64,000 nucleotides of DNA, taken from Diploscapter coronatus. Its lineage: Eukaryota; Nematoda; Chromadorea; Rhabditida; Rhabditidae. The translations under genes were made by a program, and so were the position numbers. Shown in pieces: positions 50,001 to 60,500 of this stretch (position 1 is its first letter; every line of letters starts with the position of its first letter). The notes under the pieces were generated by a model. The model saw only the letters and a program-made list of their open reading frames with translations. It did not search any database and was not told the origin of the DNA. Location: positions 39,951,201 to 40,015,200 of the forward strand of contig OZ038422.1 in NCBI GenBank assembly GCA_964036155.1, given 5' to 3'.

Positions 50001-50220
50001 AGAAAAAGTTCATAAACTATCCAAGCAGCCAAATTTTACTGACTTCGTAAATTTAAAATTTCGGATAATTTTTCGAAATCTTGTACCTGCCAACTTGTTC
50101 GATTTTCTCGACGATTCCCTTGATCGTCTCTTGCACGTCTTCCTTTGTCCTTGTCTTCTTCGCTCCAGGCGGCTTCAATTTTGTGTCATCGGCTTCTGAC
50201 CGCGGCCTCTTTCCGGACAT
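41025..50220 (-). CDS. ARMC5: ARMC5-type armadillo-repeat and BTB protein
   Basis: Armadillo-repeat protein with a C-terminal BTB domain; the vertebrate homologue is a CUL3 ubiquitin-ligase adaptor. Exons: 50087-50220, 49651-49797, 49168-49283, 48909-48991, 48496-48630, 45991-46142, 44828-44986, 44569-44671, 44293-44428, 44156-44247, 43793-43941, 43458-43584, 43329-43412, 42867-43093, 42398-42650, 42233-42294, 41969-42082, 41837-41927, 41503-41679, 41264-41397 and 41025-41166; 938 aa (human ARMC5 about 935). The N-terminus is basic (SGKRPRSEADDTKLKPPGAK), perhaps nuclear. Arm repeats span about residues 50-390 (LKQLKGTLANAAAVD, SLRAIRGLVNASF, DAWGRAAMRERGGLEYLVRR). A Ser-rich linker follows. 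The BTB region starts near 758 (FMNGDDGSELAKVPLSCLLK followed by RSRYFE). LADRYLCSEISSWL closes the fold. A longer start at 50238 is possible. Family assignment rests on architecture, length and local motifs. Confidence 0.85.
42124..42224. repeat. Short foldback repeat, TTGTATTCCAC family, copy 2
   Basis: Left arm CCTTTTGTATTCCACACC and right arm TATGGAATGCAAAGAG are imperfect inverted repeats about 100 bp apart, inside an ARMC5 intron. The left arm closely matches the complement of the right arm of 13461-13540 (GTATTCCACAC-TACTTTTTGA). Confidence 0.6.
47021..47570 (+). CDS. DAP: Death-associated protein 1 (DAP) homologue, nested gene
   Basis: Small basic disordered protein of the DAP family, described in mammals as an autophagy modulator and mTOR substrate. 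Exons: 47021-47116, 47161-47247 and 47418-47570; 111 aa (human DAP 102). The family signature is clear: EETKAGHLPANKVGGRRVVN near residues 11-30, and AYPPEAVRTYHEKPHPRHQP in the last exon. Introns are 44 and 170 nt. A TTTCAG acceptor ends at 46976, 45 nt before the first ATG. A second ATG follows immediately (47024). The gene lies wholly inside an intron of ARMC5 on the opposite strand. Confidence 0.9.
47672..47837. repeat. Long near-perfect foldback element
   Basis: About 60-bp arms, the left reading ACTAGTTACCCTCAAGTTGC ... TTGTAGAAGTTACCCT and the right AGGGTAACTTCTACA ... CTGAGGGTAACTAGT, separated by about 35 bp. It lies about 100 bp after the DAP stop codon inside the ARMC5 intron. Transcripts from either strand could form a long hairpin. 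Most likely a MITE-type element. Confidence 0.75.
48727..48816. repeat. Near-perfect foldback element in ARMC5 intron
   Basis: Left arm TCGGATCCACGAAACTCTCG and right arm CGCGAGTTTCGTGGATCCG pair, with AACCTCCGAA/TTCGGAAGTT continuing inward; about 90 bp in all with a short central loop. No coding capacity. A small non-autonomous element is likely. Confidence 0.7.
49319..49368. repeat. Short hairpin in ARMC5 intron
   Basis: CCGTATTCATAAACGCATC and GATGTGTTTATGAATACGG form a 19-bp stem with one mismatch around a 12-nt loop, 35 bp from the exon 49168-49283 acceptor. Confidence 0.6.
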
Positions 50221-51529
50221 CACCACGCACACGGCCAACGCGCTCTAGCGCTAAACACGACGATTTCAGTCAATTTCAAATGAAAAATTGAAACTTTGAA
50301 GCGACCACTCCGTCATTTCTTTTCATTTTTGCAAATTTTTTCGCGCATCAATTTTGATCGATTTTCTTTTTGTCTTTTCGTATTTATATCGATTTTGTCT
50401 TGAAAACACCTAGACAGACTTTCGACAATTAGGAAAAGTTATAGGGCAGGGGTACACGACTTCCCAAATGTTTCTATAGAAAGTCGGTACATAGGAGGGT
50501 ATACCGTGTGTACGCAATAAGATTTTGGCAGAATATTTTGGTTTAAGGAGAGGGGTATGCCCGGACAATATAGCTTAAGTTCTGCCTAGGGCTGCTTAGA
50601 AATGATTGTCTACCGTAGTCTGGATGATGGATTACAGTATGCCCTGTGAGCGATTTAGCCGTTGGCTGCGCGACTGTGTGTATGTATGTGTATGTGTGGA
50701 TCGATATATTGAATTGTATCGAAGACGGGATGGGGATGGGGACGCAAAACAGACAGACAGACAGCAATGCAGCAGGCCTAGACCCTAGACTGGGCTGGGC
50801 TGGGGCTGTCTTTGCCCTCCCCTCCCTCCCTCCTTTTCTCTGTCTTCTCTCGCATCCTACCCCTGCGCATGGAGCTATAGCCGGTCACTATTTCGCTTCT
50901 TCCCCTCTCCCCACTTTCTATTGTCTCTAACCACCTCCTTTCGTGTCTAAACCTCTCGCTTTTTCACGCTATTTGCTCCACATTGGTGCCTCGCAGTGCC
51001 CAGCCTCTTTTCTCTCTCCCCAACACTCAGCGTCTATTTGCAAGCAACACAAACTAAAAATATTCGATTTTTCAAAATTTTCTTTCACGCTCGATTCTTC
51101 CATGTATGCACGTTGGTTCAGCGATTTTTGGCAGGATGAGATTTATCGATTTTTTCAAGTTCGGAAAATTTTGAGAGAAAACGAGGGCCTATTGATTGGC
51201 TAAATCGATTGCGCGCCTGCTTTTGCTCAGCTCCGTCTTCTGACCGTCGTTTTCGCGTTTTCACGAAACTTCTGCTTAATTTTGTCCTTTTTCTAATTTT
51301 TCTAGCTGATTTTCTTCATTCTTTATTTTCTGGCGACTCGAATATCTCACAATATCGCTAATTTGTCACCTGGCAAAATAGCACGTGAAAAAACACACAC
51401 GCTTCTTCCCCCTTTTTAATCTCGGCATTTCTTATCTTTCAAAGTTGCAATTTTGTTATTTTTTCGAGCATTTTTGCTGTTTTCCCTATTTTTTAATGAA
51501 AATTGCGAGTTTGCAGTGTGTGCGGTTCG
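50221..51529. promoter_or_regulatory. Head-to-head promoter region of ARMC5 and PBRM1
   Basis: About 1.3 kb between divergent start codons, so both promoters should lie here. It is rich in simple sequence: TGTGTATG repeats around 50678-50698, ACAGACAGACAGAC at about 50750, GGGCTGGGCTGGGGCTG near 50794 and a CCCTCC-rich run near 50817-50835. An acceptor ends 13 nt before the PBRM1 ATG (51516), and another lies 30 nt before the ARMC5 ATG (50251-50252). I cannot identify a core promoter motif. Confidence 0.45.
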
Positions 51530-54500
51530 ATGAGTGCGAAACGCAAAAGAAATCAAACCGAGGCGTTGGATTCGGCCAGCAATGGAGGCACGGGGGCTGT
51601 ACCCGTGAAGAAGAGAAAGGGCCGACAGACCAACGAGGAGAAGACTATCAAGAAGGAGACGGTAGGGGTTGAAAAATTGGAATATCGATTTCTTTTTCGA
51701 AAATACACCACCCATGGAAGTAGTAAAGAAAATTTTCGAATTTTATACTTTTGTTGAAAGAACAAGAAAAAAGTAGGAAAGTGAGGAGTTTTCCAAAATT
51801 GGGAATGAAAAGGATTGAAAGAAGATTTGCAGGCAGCCACGGGCAGAGCTCTGATCGAGATTCTGCGGAATCACAAAGGACAGGAGAACAAGTCCATCGC
51901 AGAGCACTTCATGCGCACTCCATCGCGCAGGTTGGAGATTTTTTAAATTCTGTAATTTCACTCCCAAAAATGGAATTTTGCCGCCTCTAAACATTTTCTT
52001 CGAACTATTCGATGATTTTCCAATTTTTTTTACTTTGCAGAGTCGACCCTGAGTACTACAAACAGATCAGCAACCCGATGGATTTCGCCAAAATCCTGGC
52101 CAAACTCAACTCGCTCGACTATGCAAATTTCGCCGAACTCTGTGCAGACATTCAGCTGCTCTTCGACAATTCTTTGACCTATTACAAGGTAATAAAAATG
52201 TCGAATTCTTGAAGAAAACTCTACCCTTGGATTCACAAATATTTCGGAGTACCCGGAAAAGCTTCCTATAATACGTAAATTCCTGTTATGTGGTTCGAAT
52301 TTCAAAAAAGAAGACTTCCGAATGTTTTGTGAGGAATTCTGTCATTGAATTGCCTTAGAAATGTTGAAAATTCCGAATTCCGTTGACCTATAAGTAAAGA
52401 AGAATTGTGATTTTCAGGAAGATACCGAGGAGAGCAAAGCTGCAAAAGAGCTGATGATTGTGTTCGAAGATCTGAAGAAGCGAGTGGAGTCGGGTGAAAA
52501 GCTGAGAGCAGATGGGGGCGATGACAGCGATGCGGACGACAAGAGCAGCGTCGTTAGTGGGATTGTGGAGAATAGAGACAGGTTGGAAGTTATTTTAATT
52601 TGTCAATTGTTCGATTTTCCTAGATACCAATTCTAGAATTTTCTAATTGACGAAAATAACTCGAAAAGCACATTTATTTCCAGAAAAATACAAGCATTTT
52701 TTTGTGTTTCTCCAACAGAGTTGAGATTTTTTCCATTGCCATTACGGGGTGCGGTGGGCAAATTTCACCAAATCCTAAGTCTGTCTTGCAGTAAACTTAA
52801 GAAGATCTTAAGAGTTTCTTCATTTATTGATTTTTTTTAAAATGAATTCCCTTCTTCAGATCAGTCTCTCCCTTCGTTGTGGATGATTCCGAACGAGCCT
52901 CGACTGCATCCCCCGTGGACATCGATGTGAACATGTGCGAGGACGTGATTTGTGGCATTCTCGAACTCGCTGACAAATCCGGTCGCCTTATCTGCCCGCC
53001 TTTCAGAGTGCTGCAGTCTAAGGAGGTAGAAAATTATTTATTCTTAAAAATTTCACAGGCACTGTCTTACAAGTCTTATCCTTTAGAAATAGTGAGAGAA
53101 AGCGAGAGACAAAGACAGTTCTCTTTTCTCTGCCCACAGCAGTTAAGGTGTAAATGCCGAGTTCCCAAGGATAGGGCTTGTAAAGCCTTTCAAAGTAGAT
53201 AAAATTAGACTTTCAACTCCACTTGTATTTTCAAATTAGCAGGTTAAAATTGAAAATTGGCTACTGAAACTCTGAAATTTTCATTTTTTGCAGGAATTCC
53301 CCCTCTACTACGAGAAGATCGCCAATCCGATTGATCTCAAGCACATCGCGGAAAAGTCGCGTGCAGGCGAATACAAGACCTTCCGCGATCTGGAATCGGA
53401 CATCCGCTTGCTCTGCAGAAACGCACAGCAGTTCTCAGGCAAGGGCATGGAGATCTATCGCGACGCGACTACCATCATGGACTTTTACAAGACCAAGAGT
53501 GAACAGGTAGGTGATTTATGATTTGAAAACAATACGAGGTTTACAAATGCTGCATATTTTAAAACGAAGACTTTCAAGAGTAATAATTTCTATGAGAAGA
53601 GTTCATACAGTCCCGCCGTGTCTGAAATTTCTGTGTTTTGTTCAAGTTGAATATGTTTTCATTTTCAGGTGATGGACAAAGGAGTTCATCCGAAGCGCCG
53701 CGAGAAGATCCACCGAGTCATCGACAGTCTGCTGCAACAGACTGCAAGTGCCTGGGGGACGGAGATGTACAGTGAGGACAGTGAAGAGGATGAAGACACG
53801 GAGGATAATGAGGTCGGAATTCAAATTTAATTATGACTTCAACATACACTGAATTCAAACAAAACTTCCCGAATTTGATCGCTCTCTCACTATAATATGC
53901 ACCTTTCTTTTCCCTGACATGTCACATCGCTTCTTTAGAAATTTTATCATTAGAAATAGTTTTTATTAGTGTTAACTTTCTTTTTCTGGAAATCTTATTT
54001 TTTTCCAGGACCCCAGATGGAAACTCTACTGGACAATCCGCAACAAGCGCAATGACCGTGACAAAAATTCCAATCTCGTCGATGCTTTCTTGGAGCTGCC
54101 CAACAGAACGTAATATTTTTATTGAGTTTCCAAAAAAAAGAACTTTTCAGCTATTATCCGGATTACTACGACGAGATTTCGAGTCCGATGAGTCTGTTCA
54201 TGATCAACAAAAAGCTGAAGGGCGGCAAGTACACCGATCTGGAAAGCGTCCTCAAGGATTTTCTCCAGGTAAGGAAATTTCGATAGCAATATGAAAATCA
54301 TAAGGAAATAACAAAGATATCTTATAGTTTTCTTTTCCAGGATGCCATTTTTGAAAACTAAATTTTTATATAAAAAAAATTTAAGATCTGCTCGAACGCC
54401 TGCGAGTACAACATCGAGGGCTCTGAAATTTACTCGGATGCCAAGAAGTTGGAGGACCTCGCTTTGAAGACTGTCAAACAGCTCCAGCCGGATCTGGATC

Positions 54501-57500
54501 TTTCGGTAGGGAAAGTTTGGACTTTTGTAACCGGCTTAAGAATTTATAATCTTGCAAAATTGACCATCTTTTCCCACATTATTTCTTTGGAACGAGTAAC
54601 ATTTGTAAAGTTGTCTAAAATGATATGAAATAAAAGAAATTTCAGATATACGAGGAGAAAGTGGCTCTGATTGCAGCCACTCCCGGCCCGCCTGTCAAGC
54701 CTCCACCCGTACCGAAACAGACGAAAACGCCCAAAACTCCCGCTGCGCCTAAACTCATTCTCCCCAAGCGGGAGGATTTTGACGAAGCGATGAGCACGGA
54801 CTCGGATAGCAGGGTAACACATTTGAGAATACGAATTTCTGGCAACTTGGAAACCTCGAGCCTCTCGAAATTCCTCAAAGCCATGCGAAATAGGTTGACA
54901 GATGGATGGTAGGGAATGATCCTTTTTCCACTCGGTTTTTAGCTGTAAGGAATCCAAGTTGCCAAAATTTCAAGAATTATTGGAAATGAATTTGAAATTT
55001 GAAGACTCCACCGCCAACGGTGAATCACACAAATTCGCAAAAGAAAAAGTACTACAAGAAACCGAGATACCAACTCTCCACTGGTCTTTCCGCTGAGAAC
55101 ATAATTCAGGTTTAGAGAATTTAGAAATTTCAAGAAAAAATTACGTGTTGTGCAATTCGTATACATTTAGAAAATAGGATTTAAGGAAAAGTGAACTTAG
55201 GCAGATTTAGGAAGCGTTTATACCTTTGGACATCGTTTCAATGTCAGGCGACTTTGCATGCAATAATATTTTGGTAGCAATATCGATTGTGCCAAAAATT
55301 CGATTTTTAGTTGGCATTGACACGATGGCAAAGTTGTGAATACATCCTTCTGACTTGTAACTTTTAAAGCCGCGCTTAACTGCAGAAAGCGAGATAGTGC
55401 TTCATTTCGAGAGACGGAAAGAAGAAATGCTCTTTTCTCTCTCAGAAAGATGCACTATCTTGTTTCTTGTGCAGATAACCGCGGTTCAAAACCATTGCAA
55501 CGTCTGTGAGACACCCTTACAAATGTAGTTTCTTCAATCAATGAAGTTTGGATTTTTGTGAGATTCGTATTTTTTGCAGAACAGCAAGCCCGGGCGAAAG
55601 ACGATGGACGAGTTGATGCTGCGCTTCCGCCTGAAGCTGATGGCCTTCTGGCAGTTCTTGCACGACTACAAAGAGGAGGGCCAGTACTGGCCGATTGGCG
55701 CGTTCATGGAACTCCCCGACAGAGTCCAGTATCCCGACTACTACGAGTACATCCAACAGCCCATCGATATGAGAATCATCAGGGAGAAGATTGAGACTAA
55801 CAAAGTAAAACATTGACATTTTTCTAAATCAAGAAAGTCGAATGTATGACAATCAAAGTCTAGTCAGGAGTGTGATCTTTATGCAATGAGAAGTGTGATA
55901 AAATGAGTTGAAACTATCAATCAAGATAATTTGATTCTTGATCACATTTTATAATGCAAGATATCCTACCTTAGCTCGAATTCAATATGATTTCTTTCCG
56001 ACTTTTATTTTCTAAGTAGGAAAAACAAATTTGAAACATTTCAGTACGACACCTCTGAGCAACTAATGGCAGATTTCATCGTGATGTTCGAGAACGCACT
56101 CGCCTACAATGAGCCGAATTCTCAGGTAAAAATGCAACTTTTTAATTTGAGAGGAAAGCGAATGTTTGCAGTTGGCGATGGACGCTTCCAGATTGAAGGA
56201 AATGGTCCTGCAGAGACACGCGAACGACGCAGATGCACCGCATGAAAGCCCGAGAGCGCAGAAGGAGAAATATGGGTAAGAGTCGAACATATACGAGTTT
56301 ATCCAACTCACGGCTTTACAAGGCCTTGTTCTTTGGGAACGTTCTGCATTTACTTTAGCTGTGTGCAGAGACAACGAAAACTTTGTCTCTCGATTTCCCT
56401 AACCATTCTTTGCTATCTTCAATATTTTCAAAGGATAAGGCCGTGAATTGGACTATTTTGAAAATAAAGATGTTTTCTTTGGAAATTTCAGTTTAAACCA
56501 AATCGAAAACCCCCCAGAAATTATTTTAAAGTTCGTTTTAGATGGGTGAAACTGCGTCTGATAACCGAGGAAGAAAAGAAAAGAAAGGGCCAGAACGGAG
56601 CCACCCGCACGCCCCGTCCACCTGGCACTGGAGGCACTGGAAGGAAGCGCAATGACAGTGCATCGAGGAACAGCGTGTCGGGCAACAGCCAATCCCAGAT
56701 GTTCTTCTCGGATGACGAGTCCTCCAATTCTTCTATCAGGTAAATTTTTCTCTGAAAGTTTCTCAAAATTAATCACTTTTGAGTTTATTGACTTTTCAAG
56801 GTTATATTTAAAAAAAAAAAAGCTTTTATCTACTGATGTGTCTCTTGCAGATCTCCCCAACAGCCCTCGCAAGGCGGTCAGCATCTGCCTCCTCCCTCGA
56901 CCATCCCGACATTCGGCAGAAAGCGCAACACCAACAACTTCCACCAGTCCGCCAAGAGCAAGAAGACCGCCTCGGACCGCAATTCCGCCACGCCCACTCC
57001 GCAGCCTGTGCCTGGCCAGCAACCACCTGCTCACGGTATTGTTCCGGCTCCGCAGCCCTACGGCTATGGCCCCACCGGCCCCTATGACGGATATTCGCCC
57101 TATCCTCCGATGGGCTATCCTCATTATCCTCCTCCTCCTCCTCCACCTCATATGCAATCTCATCCCTACTACCATTCTCCCTTCCCTCAGCACTACGTCC
57201 ACAACCCCTATCAACAGCCTCCTCCTCCCCATGGCTACTATCCCCCAACGTCCCATCCGGGAGCAGCCCACATGCAACAGCAACAACAACATCAACAGCA
57301 ACAGCAACAACAACAGCCGCCCATTCAACACCATCATTCAGCGCCCGTGCAACCGAGCCAAGCAAGCTCCTCCTCCTCCTCCTCCCATCAACACCATTAT
57401 CAGGACAAACTGGATAAGGTCGAGCAAATGCTGCTCAAGTAAGAGAAAATTGAGATTTTATTCAACTCATATGCGCGCATTCTTCATTCGGTCTGAAAGA

Positions 57501-60500
57501 GATATAGTGCCAAGTGTGGAGAGATACGAGAAATGCTAGAAAAATGAATGTCGGGCATTTAAATACAAAAATTGATTGACTTGATTTTCAGACTTCCCGA
57601 AGACCAACAGAGAATGTGGCGCCTCCTGAATGCGATCAAGGACTATCGCGACAAGGATGGGAGGAGACTGTCCACGGCTTTTCATAAATTGCCCACTAAA
57701 GAGGTGCAATTTTTCGAAATGAAACAAATCCTATTCATTTTTCCCAAAATCGAGAAAGTAAATTTCAGGAATACCCCCATTACTACGAGGTGATCAAAAA
57801 GCCAATGGATCTGCAGCGAATCCAGCAGCGTCTGCAGAGTCAGAGCTACCCCTCCTGGGCTGAGCTGGTCATGGACATGACACTGATGTTGGACAACGCC
57901 TGCAAGTACAACGAAACGGACAGTGATATTTATAAGGTTCGTGTTCACTTTTAATCTCTGAGAATTTGGAAGTTAGCAATATTTCGATATGAGAAATGGC
58001 AATTATAAGTGTATGTTGTGGGGAGATTAAAAATTAAGCAAATGTGATTTATTCAGATATATATTTTTACAAGTTGCCAAATTATGATGTTTCCAAGTCA
58101 TCTTCATTCTTCGAATATATCGATTTTTCCAGGACGCAGTCGCTCTGCAATGCGTTCTCCAGGAGAAGAAGCGTGAATTGAGCGCGATGGAGGATGCGTT
58201 GCCCAAAGTGCAGGTCGAGATCAAAACCATCTTCACGAATATCTTCGGCAAGGTCTTCGGAATGAAGGTTGGTTTTAAATTCTCAAAAAGAATATTTTTC
58301 TCAAATATGAAAAAAAAAAAGTTTCAAAAATAATCCGTAAAAATGTTCAACTCCCTAAAATTCCAAAGCTATTTTAAACATTTGCAGGACTCTTCCGGCC
58401 GCTCCCTGTCGGATTCATTCGCCAACTTCCAAGAGCAACTCAAGGCAAAGGGAATCCCCAACTCCGAGTGGCCCTTCACTTTCGACCAGATCAAGCGCAA
58501 CATCGACAAGTGCAGATACAGACGACTGGACAGATTCCAGAGAGACTTCTTCGACTTGTTCGAAAAAGCCAGGCAGATTTCCAAATCGGGAGCTCAGGCA
58601 AGTTTTATTCTCCTTGAAACCTGTTCTGCGTTTTGAAACTCTTGTTTCATGTCTATTTTGGAAAACTATTTTCCTGAAATTAAAATAACTTTTTCAGCTG
58701 TTCGAAGATGCAGTCGCTTTGCAACTGCTGTTCGTGGAGCAGAGAGACGCTCTGTGCAGAGAGGCGATCAATTCGAGCGCATTCGCTGAGATGAGCTACA
58801 AGGTTGGAATCAAAAACAATTAAGAATGTCGAATATATGAGAGTACATTTTTCGCTATGCCCCCCTACTCTCATCCTCTAATTTATCCCTAACTATGCTT
58901 TCTGATATTCCGATTAGTCGGAATTGAAAAGACGAACAAATTCAAACGGAAGAAATTTCAGGACTTGGAAGAGAAAATCGAAATTGAACGATCCAGAAAA
59001 GAAGCAAATGTGGAGCCTGAATCCATGGGAAGGGAGGAGAATCATGATGAAATTGCGAAGAAGGTGGGGTTAAAAAGCAAAATATATCGTATTTTATTTA
59101 TTGTTGAAAAATAATGAGAAAATCTTTGCAATTTTTAAATAAAATGAAATAAATGAGTTTCAGGAAGGTGAAGAAGACATGGAGAAAGTGACAGTGAACG
59201 GAGTCGAATATGAAATACCCTGCTATGCCTACGTGCAGAGGACTGAGGAAGCACCCAAAGGCCCGCCCCACATCATGCGGATCGAGAGAATATTCAAGTA
59301 TGGGAATTGTTTGAAGAGACTAGAATAGTATTGATTTTCAGGAACGACAATGGCGATACGGTGATCAGAGGCAAGTGGGTCTACAGACCGAAGGAAACTA
59401 TCCATTTGGCTAGCAGAAAGTTCATCAGGAATGAGGTTTGTAGAAATTTCCACTTTTCCAAGGTTCACAAGTTCGATTTTTTGAAAGGAAACATTTGCAA
59501 GAAACAAAATGTTGCATATTATTTTCTATAAAATTGATTCATTTTTCATACAAATTGTATCTTGTTGAAGGCGAATAACTTTAACGGAGATCTGTTTTTG
59601 AGGAAAATGTATCATTGAAAAATTTCAGGTGTTCATCACGCCGTTCAGCGACACCATTGTGCCCGAACGTCTACTCGGTCGCTGCTACGTGCTCTTCTAC
59701 AAGACGTTCCAGAACAGCCTCGTCAAGGGCATCAATCAAGAACACATCTTTGTCTGCGAACACAAGTACCTGGGAAAACCGAAATACTTTGCTAAGATCA
59801 AGGTATTTCTAGTCATTTTTGGAAAGCTCTAACATTTTATAGGAAATTCATTTGATCCGAAGACAAAAGCAGGCTTCGAGGAATAATGCAAAAAAGCCTT
59901 GTCAACTCTTAAAAATCGTTTTTGGTTTATGAAGTTTATTGAACCTTGATGATTTTTATTTCAAATTCATTCCTTACAAATTAAAAGATGAAGCTTGATG
60001 ATTTCAGAACTGGCCCTACGCAGAAGAAGAGCAGTCCCTGGAGCTGGAGCCCCGCTCCCGTCCCATTTCTCCCTGCCGAATGACGAGCGAGGTGATGAAG
60101 AGGGATGGCAGGGCGAAGGAATCAGGAGAGTCGGATTCTGACGAGGCTTCGAGGTGCTCGACTGTCAGCGAGGAGGATGAAAGGGCCAAATACAGCGTCG
60201 TGCTTGATATTGATAGGCCAGAGGTGAGGAAATTAACATAAAATCATATTTGCATTTTAATAACCATCATTCTTGCAAAAAAAAAAATGAATTAAACTCC
60301 GAAAAATAAATATCTATCGAAATGATAAGAAAGATCGATTATTTCATTCTTCTAGCAATTGCCTTTTCTGAATTAAGATAAAATTTAAAGAAAAGAGCAA
60401 AATCGAAGGAACTTGAGAAAGAGAATTATTTGAAAATTTCAGGTGGTGAACAAGAGAGATAAAGGCGACCAGCCCCAGGACGCAGATGGACGAACCTATT

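Noticed and set aside
56453..57365. Long minus-strand and alternative plus-strand open frames of 179-295 residues
   Set aside because: They are shadows of PBRM1 exons 56542-56739 and 56851-57438. The low-complexity CCT/CAA-rich exon stays open in other frames by composition, and these frames run through introns.
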